A stretch of DNA of 6,498 nucleotides from Oscillospiraceae bacterium (GTDB lineage: Bacteria; Bacillota; Clostridia; Oscillospirales; UBA929). Below the pieces are notes generated by a model. It did no database searches. It had not been told where the DNA came from and saw only the letters and a list, made by a program, of their open reading frames with translations. How positions within the stretch are numbered: position 1 is the stretch's first letter; each line of letters opens with the position of its first letter. Positions 1 to 4,556 of the stretch are shown in pieces. Made by a program: the position numbers and the translations under genes. The DNA lies in NCBI GenBank assembly GCA_031282535.1, contig JAITDM010000061.1, positions 1 through 6,498 of the forward strand, read 5' to 3'.

Positions 1-722
1 TGATGTACGGGCAGCTCGCGCCCGGCGTCCGGACGGTCGACGCCCACGCGGCCCTGAGCCGGCACACCGACGAGTATATTTTCTTCCGCACCGACCACCA
101 CTGGACGGCGCTCGGCGCCTACTACGCCTACACGGCGTTTTGTGAATCGGCCGGCCTGTCCTATCGGGATATCTCCGAGTTTACCACGGGGGTCTACGAA
201 AACTTTGTCGGCAGCATGTACGGGTTTACGGCCAAATACCCGCAGAGCCGGGTGCTCCGGGACAACCCGGACAGCCTCACCTACTACCTGCCGATCGTAC
301 CGAGCACCGAGACGGTCTATTCCGCGGGCCGGCTGGAGGACGGACGCACGGCGCCCGTTGTGGCGAAGAGCGTCTCCGACACCTACGAGAACAAATACGT
401 CTGTTTCATCGACGGGGACAACCCGCTGTCGGTCATCCGCAGCGAAAACGGGAGCGGCCGCTCGATCGTCGTGATCAAAGAGTCCTACGGCAACGCGTTT
501 ATTCCCTTCCTGACATCCCACTACGAGACCATCTACATCGTCGATCCGCGCCACGTAAACGGCAAGGGGCAGCCGGGCCTCAACCTGTTGGAGCTGGTCC
601 GGACACAGGACATCGACGATGTGTTGTTCATCAATTACCCGTTCTTTATCAACAGCGCCGGCTATTGCGCCATGCTCGAACGGCTGACGGAGGGCGCACA
701 AAACGGCGCGCCCGCGGACTGA
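1..722 (+). CDS. DHHW-family AlgX/AlgJ-like SGNH protein, 5'-truncated by the window edge
   Basis: The frame is open from the left edge to TGA at 720-722. The first in-window Met (position 3) has no visible ribosome binding site, and the family is normally well over 300 residues, so this is the C-terminal part (239 residues counted from that Met). The hallmark DHHW motif is at residues 31-34 within FRTDHHWT. A KESYGN motif is at 159-164, followed by the strand SHYETIYIVDPRH. By comparison with AlgX/AlgJ enzymes (catalytic Asp-x-His and a distal Ser), D31, H33 and S161 are the likely catalytic residues. Any N-terminal membrane anchor or signal peptide is outside the window. Family members usually lie beside an MBOAT (AlgI-like) acyltransferase and are thought to O-acetylate exported polysaccharide or cell-wall polymers, so an MBOAT gene just upstream is expected but not seen. 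The family call is strong; substrate and activity are inferred. Confidence 0.85.
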   Translation, partial: MYGQLAPGVRTVDAHAALSRHTDEYIFFRTDHHWTALGAYYAYTAFCESAGLSYRDISEFTTGVYENFVGSMYGFTAKYPQSRVLRDNPDSLTYYLPIVPSTETVYSAGRLEDGRTAPVVAKSVSDTYENKYVCFIDGDNPLSVIRSENGSGRSIVVIKESYGNAFIPFLTSHYETIYIVDPRHVNGKGQPGLNLLELVRTQDIDDVLFINYPFFINSAGYCAMLERLTEGAQNGAPAD

Positions 723-750
723 GATCCGCCGTGAAGCCGCGAGATGGTTT

Positions 751-756
751 GAGGAG
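751..756 (+). promoter_or_regulatory. Ribosome binding site of the DUF2156 gene
   Basis: GAGGAG ends 11 nt before the ATG at 768. The spacing is slightly long, but it is the only purine-rich site there and it supports that start. Confidence 0.6.
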
Positions 757-767
757 AAGAGAACTGT

Positions 768-1664
768 ATGTTGGATTTCGCACCGATCGCGCTGGAACAC
801 AAACCGGAATTTGACGCCTTCAGCAGCCGCGCCGAGGGCCGCATCACCGAACATTCCTTCGCGTCGCTCTATGCCTGGGCGCCGCGGTTCAAGACGGAAC
901 TGTGCCGGAAGGGGACGTTTCTCTACCTGCGGACTCAGGCGCCCCACGCGGTGTTTCTGATGCCGATGGGGGAGGGGGACCTGTCCGAGGCGCTGCACGA
1001 GATGGAGACGGACGCGAAGCGGATGTCGATCCCGTTTCACATGCGGGGCCTGACCGAGGAGATGGTGCGCCGCGTGGAGGCGGCCCGGCCGGGGCGCTAT
1101 GTCTTTGCGGAGCGGCGGGACCAGGCGGACTACCTGTACGTGGTGAGCGATCTGCGCGACCTGCCGGGGCGGGGGTACCACGCCAAGCGAAACTTTATCA
1201 CCCGGTTTGAGAACCAATACGCCGGGCGTTGGCAGTATGAGGACATCACGAAGGACAATTTAAACGACGTCTGGGCGTTTCAGGACAAATGGTGCCGCAA
1301 GAACGACTGCGCCTCCAGCATCACGCTTCAGGAGGAATCCACCGCCATCGCCATGCTGCTCTACAACCTGGACGCGCTGGGCGCGTTCGGCGGGCTGCTG
1401 CGGGTGGACGGCGCCGTGACCGCCTTTACCGTCGGTTCCATGATCGGGCTGGATACGCTGGATGTCAATGTGGAAAAGGCCGATTACGAGGTGGTGGGGT
1501 CCTATCCGATGATCAACCGGGCCTTCGTCCGCCGCCGCTGTGAGGGGCTCTCCTACATCAACCGGGAGGAGGACATGGGGCTCGAAGGGCTCCGGCGCGC
1601 CAAGCTCTCCTACCGTCCGGCGGAGGTCGTCCTCAAGTACGACGCGGCGCTGCGGGAGGCGTGA
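768..1664 (+). CDS. DUF2156 (phosphatidylglycerol lysyltransferase C-terminal-like) protein
   Basis: This 298-residue protein matches the DUF2156/LPG_synthase_C family, the catalytic domain of MprF and its stand-alone soluble relatives. Family features seen are ADYLYVVSDL (residues 120-129), the basic stretch GYHAKRNFITRF (136-147), a mid-domain segment with NVEKADYEVVGSYP (234-247), and the C-terminal signature INREEDMGLEGLRRAKLS (264-281). The fold is a tandem GNAT-like one, and MprF uses it to transfer an aminoacyl group from charged tRNA. No signal peptide or membrane helices are visible, unlike MprF with its long N-terminal membrane domain, so a cytosolic protein is likely. Stand-alone members of this length are common in Clostridia and mostly uncharacterised, so the donor and acceptor are unknown. 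The start has a GAGGAG site upstream. The stop TGA at 1662-1664 falls just before the next start, which indicates translational coupling with the GNAT gene. Confidence 0.85.
   Translation: MLDFAPIALEHKPEFDAFSSRAEGRITEHSFASLYAWAPRFKTELCRKGTFLYLRTQAPHAVFLMPMGEGDLSEALHEMETDAKRMSIPFHMRGLTEEMVRRVEAARPGRYVFAERRDQADYLYVVSDLRDLPGRGYHAKRNFITRFENQYAGRWQYEDITKDNLNDVWAFQDKWCRKNDCASSITLQEESTAIAMLLYNLDALGAFGGLLRVDGAVTAFTVGSMIGLDTLDVNVEKADYEVVGSYPMINRAFVRRRCEGLSYINREEDMGLEGLRRAKLSYRPAEVVLKYDAALREA
1654..1659 (+). promoter_or_regulatory. Ribosome binding site that decides the GNAT start
   Basis: GGGAGG lies in the last codons of the DUF2156 gene. It is 7 nt before ATG 1667 but only 1 nt before GTG 1661 of the same frame, so ATG 1667 is the better start. 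Confidence 0.65.
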
Positions 1665-1666
1665 CG

Positions 1667-2557
1667 ATGGATGGGTTTGACATTCGCTATGCGCGGGGCG
1701 AGGACGCGGCGCCCGTGCGCGATCTGTGGGCGCTCTGTTTCCCCGGTGAGGCTGCGTTCGCGGCGTATTTCTTTGCCCGGCTCTACCGGCCGGAGCGGGC
1801 GCTGCTGGCCGTGGGGCCGGATGGCCCCGCCGCCATGCTCCACATCATGCCCTTCGAGATGACCTGGCTGGCACAGACGGTCCCGGTCGGCTACGTGTAC
1901 GGCGTGGGCACACACCCGGCCTTTCGGCGGCGCGGTTTGGCGGCGGCGCTGCTCGACCAGGCGCTGTTTGAGATGCATTTGCGCGGATGTGTGTTTGCCG
2001 CGCTGATCCCGCAGGAGGCGTGGCTGTTTGATTTTTACCGGCCCTTTGGATTCGCGGCCGTCTTCCGGCGCCCGACCGTCGGCTATGCGCCCCCGGACGG
2101 CGTCCGCACGGCCCGCGCGGCGGACATTGGGGCGCTGAACCGGCGGTACGAGGCCCACTTGGCCCGCCGGCCGCATCTGCTTCGCGCACCGGGCCACTGG
2201 GAGCGCATTCTGGAGGAGTGCGCGCTGGCTGGCGGACGGGTGCTGATGGACGATGCGGACGGGTACGCCGTGTATGCGGACGGCTCGGACACGCCGGTGG
2301 AATGCTTCGGGGCCGGCGCCGCCGAGACCGGTCCGGCGCGTCCGTTCGGGTGCCTGCGGGTGGTGCAGGCCGGCCGGGCGCTGGCCATGGCGGCGCAGGC
2401 CGGGCGCCGGGCGCCGGACGCGGCGTTGCAGGACGCCTGCGCACCTTGGAACAACGGGACCCTGACGGCCGCCGACGGCGGCCGCATGGACCCGTCCGAC
2501 TTGGCGGCGTGGCTCTTTGACGGCGCGGCGCCGTACATGCAGCTCATGCACAACTGA
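1667..2557 (+). CDS. GNAT family N-acetyltransferase, Eis-like two-part architecture
   Basis: Predicted acetyl-CoA-dependent acetyltransferase of 296 residues. The N-terminal GNAT domain covers about residues 5-135. Its acetyl-CoA binding motif A is GVGTHPAFRRRGLAAALL (79-96), with the pyrophosphate-binding loop RRRGLA at 87-92. LFDFYRPFGF (120-129) matches the usual FY...GF segment of motif B. The C-terminal half is less conserved, but MDPSDLAAWLFDG near the end (about 274-286) resembles the end of the SCP2-like domain of Eis-type acetyltransferases, which points to that branch although the protein is shorter than Eis itself (about 400 residues). The acceptor cannot be read from the sequence; Eis relatives acetylate amines, including aminoglycosides, but resistance should not be assumed. 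A GTG at 1661 in the same frame would overlap the upstream stop as GTGA and add two residues. ATG 1667 was chosen for its ribosome binding site. Either start implies coupling to the DUF2156 gene. Confidence 0.85.
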   Translation: MDGFDIRYARGEDAAPVRDLWALCFPGEAAFAAYFFARLYRPERALLAVGPDGPAAMLHIMPFEMTWLAQTVPVGYVYGVGTHPAFRRRGLAAALLDQALFEMHLRGCVFAALIPQEAWLFDFYRPFGFAAVFRRPTVGYAPPDGVRTARAADIGALNRRYEAHLARRPHLLRAPGHWERILEECALAGGRVLMDDADGYAVYADGSDTPVECFGAGAAETGPARPFGCLRVVQAGRALAMAAQAGRRAPDAALQDACAPWNNGTLTAADGGRMDPSDLAAWLFDGAAPYMQLMHN

Positions 2558-2625
2558 GGGTCCGCCGGGAAGCGGCCTTGTCGTCCGGATCGCTGTTTCG
2601 GTGCGTTTGACGCAGAGAGACGTAT

Positions 2626-2631
2626 AGGGGG
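2626..2631 (+). promoter_or_regulatory. Ribosome binding site of the DJ-1 family gene
   Basis: AGGGGG sits 9 nt before the GTG at 2641 and supports this non-ATG start. No in-frame ATG lies nearby that would keep the conserved N-terminal strand intact. Confidence 0.55.
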
Positions 2632-2640
2632 TGTGTTTTT

Positions 2641-3210
2641 GTGGTATATGTGATTTTGACGGATGGATTCGAAGACATGGAGGCGGTGGCGCCCATCGAT
2701 GTGCTGCGCCGCGCCGGTCTTTCGGTGACCACCGTGGGGACGCCGGCGCAGACCGTCGTCTCGTCCCACGGCGTGCGCCTCACCGCGGACAGGACGTTCG
2801 ACGGCCTCGACGCCTCCGACCTTGAGATGCTGGTTCTGCCCGGCGGCCCCGGCGTGGAGGCCCTGAAGCGCGCGCCGGAGGTGTTGGCGCTGCTGCGGGA
2901 CGCCGTCCGGCGGGACAAGCCCGTCGGCGCCATCTGCGCCGCGCCCAGCATTTTGGCGGAGCAGGGCTTCCTGGCCGGGCGCCGGGCCACCTGCTTCCCC
3001 GGTTATGAGGATGTGCTCATCCACCACGGGGCGCATGTGGAGGAGGGCCGGGCGGTGGTGCAGGACGGATCCTTTATCACGGCCCGGGCGGCCGGCAGCG
3101 CCGTCGCGTTTGCCCTGCATCTGACGGCCGTGCTGCGGGGCCGGAGCGAGGCTGAAAAAGTGCGTGCGGCCATCTGTTACGAGACAACCGACCGGAGAAC
3201 AACCCGGTAA
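2641..3210 (+). CDS. DJ-1/PfpI family protein (YajL/DJ-1-like)
   Basis: This 189-residue protein has the length and motif order of the DJ-1/YajL branch of the class I glutamine amidotransferase-like superfamily. The N-terminal strand and loop VYVILTDGFEDMEAVAPID (2-20) carries E14, equivalent to DJ-1 E18. The LVLPGGPG loop is at 64-71. The nucleophile elbow GAICAAPSIL (96-105) has C99, equivalent to the reactive DJ-1 C106. ATCFPGYED is at 116-124 and FITARAAGSAVAFAL at 145-159. Members have been reported as glyoxalase III or protein/nucleotide deglycases and as oxidative stress proteins; the deglycase role is disputed, and nothing here decides between them. Start is GTG, the only choice that keeps the first beta strand. 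The loop usually written ITSRGPGT is ITARAAGS here, a modest divergence. It is 83 nt downstream of the GNAT gene with no clear terminator or promoter between. The stop TAA runs straight into the AT-rich heptamer array. Confidence 0.9.
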   Translation: MVYVILTDGFEDMEAVAPIDVLRRAGLSVTTVGTPAQTVVSSHGVRLTADRTFDGLDASDLEMLVLPGGPGVEALKRAPEVLALLRDAVRRDKPVGAICAAPSILAEQGFLAGRRATCFPGYEDVLIHHGAHVEEGRAVVQDGSFITARAAGSAVAFALHLTAVLRGRSEAEKVRAAICYETTDRRTTR

Positions 3211-3256
3211 AATTATGAATTGTGAACAAAATTATGAATTATGAATTCTGAATTCC
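3211..3256 (+). repeat. AT-rich short tandem array of 7-nt units (AATTATG and variants)
   Basis: Units read in order: AATTATG (3211), AATTGTG (3218), a 5-nt interruption AACAA (3225-3229), AATTATG (3230), AATTATG (3237), AATTCTG (3244) and a partial AATTCC (3251-3256). A 13-mer, AAAATTATGAATT, occurs exactly at 3209-3221 and again at 3228-3240. The array begins directly after the DJ-1 stop codon and ends about 55 nt before mltG. It is sharply AT-rich in a GC-rich window, which suggests an inserted or locally expanded repeat rather than ordinary intergenic DNA. It has no coding potential I can support. It might also supply an AT-rich promoter region for mltG, but no well-spaced -35/-10 pair is evident. 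Confidence 0.75.
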
Positions 3257-3291
3257 AAAGCGCCCCGTGCAGGTGCCGAGGCGTCCGAAAA

Positions 3292-3298
3292 AAAGGAG
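3292..3298 (+). promoter_or_regulatory. Ribosome binding site of mltG
   Basis: AAAGGAG ends 12 nt before the ATG at 3311. The spacing is longer than usual, but this is the only good candidate and the start gives the expected short cytoplasmic tail before the membrane helix. Confidence 0.55.
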
Positions 3299-3310
3299 AC
3301 GAAAACGAGC

Positions 3311-4450
3311 ATGTCCCAATCGCAAAAGGAGAATCTGCCGGCGCGCAGACCCGCTTCACAGGGGGGGCGGCCGGCCGCGAAGAAACCGATGTCCAAGCGG
3401 CCGCGGGCCAATACGGGCTGCCTGTCCGGTCTGCTGTATTTCCTGTTCGTCGTGGGGATCTCCGCGCTGCTGACAGGCTTTGGCTGGTTGTCCGCCAACG
3501 AGGTGCTCGGCCTCTCCAAGCCGGAGGGGGTGGTGACGATCACGGTGAAGGCGCCGGTCACGATCGGCGAGGTCGCCGACGACCTCAAAGAGAAGGGCGT
3601 CATCCAATACACGTGGCTCTTCACGCTGTACGCCGGCGTCACCGACGCCGAGGCGGACATCAAGCCGGGCACCTACGAGATCCGGACCAATTTTGATTAT
3701 ATGGCCATTGTGCATGCGATGGACGGGCGTTCCGACGACCGCGTCGTCGTCAAGGTGGTCATCCCCGAGGGGTATACGATGCAGGAGATCTTCGCCGTGC
3801 TGGAGGAAAACAAGGTGTCCACGGCGGCGAAACTGTGGGAAACGGCCCGCAGCCATACCTTCCCGTTTGACTTTTTAGAGGGACTGCCCGAGGCGGACGA
3901 CCGCCTGGAGGGGTATCTCTTCCCGGACACCTACGAGTTTTATGTGAATGAAAACCCGGTCGACGTGCTGAGCAAGATGCTGATGAATTTTGACCGGAAG
4001 TTCACCGACGACATGCGCGAGTACCTGGACGGGACCGATTACACGATGCGCGAGATCGTGATCATCGCCTCGATGATCGAGAAGGAGGCCGCCGGCGCCG
4101 ACGACGCGCCGCTCATCTCCTCCGTCATCCTGAACCGCCTGCGCAGCGACCGTTTCCCCTGTCTGCAAATCGACGCGACCATCCTCTATGTGCTGCCGGA
4201 GCACAAGACGCAGCTCACGCAGGAGGATTTGCGCGTCGACAGTCCATACAACACATATATCTACCCGGGCCTGCCGCCCGGACCCATCGCGTCCCCTGGC
4301 AAATCGTCGCTGATGGCGGCGCTGGAGCCGGAGGACACCGACTACTACTACTATGCCGTCAACAAGGATGGCGTGCATCAATTCTCCCGGACCAAGGCCG
4401 AGCACGACCAGATCGTGGAGGAGGCCAAACGGGCGGGACGGCAGGGATAG
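3311..4450 (+). CDS. mltG: Endolytic murein transglycosylase MltG (YceG-like)
   Basis: MltG cleaves nascent glycan strands at the outer face of the membrane and is thought to end or release new peptidoglycan chains. The 379 residues show the full family layout. A basic, Pro-rich cytoplasmic tail spans residues 1-35 and a single membrane helix about 38-60. A LysM-like subdomain spans about 75-125 (VTITVKAPVTIGEVADDL...IKPGTYEI). The YceG catalytic domain then runs to near the C-terminus. Its signature ASMIEKEAA at 253-261 contains the EKE pair (E257, E259) that includes the catalytic Glu of the family. Further family blocks are VILNRLRSDRFPCLQIDATI (272-291), SPYNTYIYPGLPPGPIASPG (311-330) and YYAVNKDGVHQFSRTKAEHD (347-366). 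All key blocks are present, so an active enzyme is expected. It lies 106 nt upstream of alaS with no clear terminator between, so the two may share a transcript. Confidence 0.96.
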   Translation: MSQSQKENLPARRPASQGGRPAAKKPMSKRPRANTGCLSGLLYFLFVVGISALLTGFGWLSANEVLGLSKPEGVVTITVKAPVTIGEVADDLKEKGVIQYTWLFTLYAGVTDAEADIKPGTYEIRTNFDYMAIVHAMDGRSDDRVVVKVVIPEGYTMQEIFAVLEENKVSTAAKLWETARSHTFPFDFLEGLPEADDRLEGYLFPDTYEFYVNENPVDVLSKMLMNFDRKFTDDMREYLDGTDYTMREIVIIASMIEKEAAGADDAPLISSVILNRLRSDRFPCLQIDATILYVLPEHKTQLTQEDLRVDSPYNTYIYPGLPPGPIASPGKSSLMAALEPEDTDYYYYAVNKDGVHQFSRTKAEHDQIVEEAKRAGRQG

Positions 4451-4537
4451 CCGGCCGCCTGCGCCGATCCGGCGGAACGGATGGGAAGGCGCCCCAAAGA
4501 CAAACACCGCGGTTTCGCCGGCGGGACCGGGTGATAC

Positions 4538-4546
4538 AGGAGGAGG
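4538..4546 (+). promoter_or_regulatory. Ribosome binding site of alaS
   Basis: AGGAGGAGG contains two overlapping AGGAGG cores. The downstream one ends 10 nt before the ATG at 4557. It is the strongest Shine-Dalgarno site in the window, as expected for a highly translated synthetase. Confidence 0.75.
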
Positions 4547-4556
4547 ACACCCCGAC

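Noticed and set aside
1610..2551. A 313-codon minus-strand open frame opposite the GNAT gene, and overlapping ones at 1845-2444 and 2083-3120
   Set aside because: The first is in codon register with the GNAT gene for the same rare-codon reason. All have low-complexity Arg/Pro/Gly/Ala-rich translations with no motifs.
2562..2577. Hairpin CCGC-CGGGAA-GCGG after the GNAT stop as a terminator
   Set aside because: The stem is 4 bp and no T tract follows it.
2607..2628. Promoter for the DJ-1 gene from TTGACG (2607-2612) and TATAGG (2623-2628)
   Set aside because: The hexamers are only 10 bp apart, far from the usual 16-18 bp, and TATAGG overlaps the ribosome binding site.
3220..3245. Promoter inside the heptamer array from TTGTGA (3220-3225) and TATGAA (3240-3245)
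   Set aside because: Spacing is 14 bp and both hexamers are imperfect; such matches arise easily from the repeat's own AT-rich units.
4340..4354. TAC trinucleotide run giving four consecutive Tyr in MltG as a slippage-prone repeat
   Set aside because: A Tyr-rich strand at this place is normal for the MltG family, and four codons are too few to suggest phase variation.
4462..4474. Hairpin CGCCG-ATC-CGGCG after the mltG stop as a terminator
   Set aside because: The stem is only 5 bp with a 3-nt loop, has a competing pairing (4455-4459 with 4471-4475), and no T run follows. Such pairings are common by chance in GC-rich DNA.
4451..4556. Possible T-box riboswitch before alaS (ACCGCGG followed by TTTCGCC at about 4507-4519)
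   Set aside because: The T-box consensus needs AGGGTGG just before ACCGCG, and here it is preceded by ACAAAC. The leader of 106 nt is also too short for the specifier stem plus antiterminator, and there is no terminator with a T tract.
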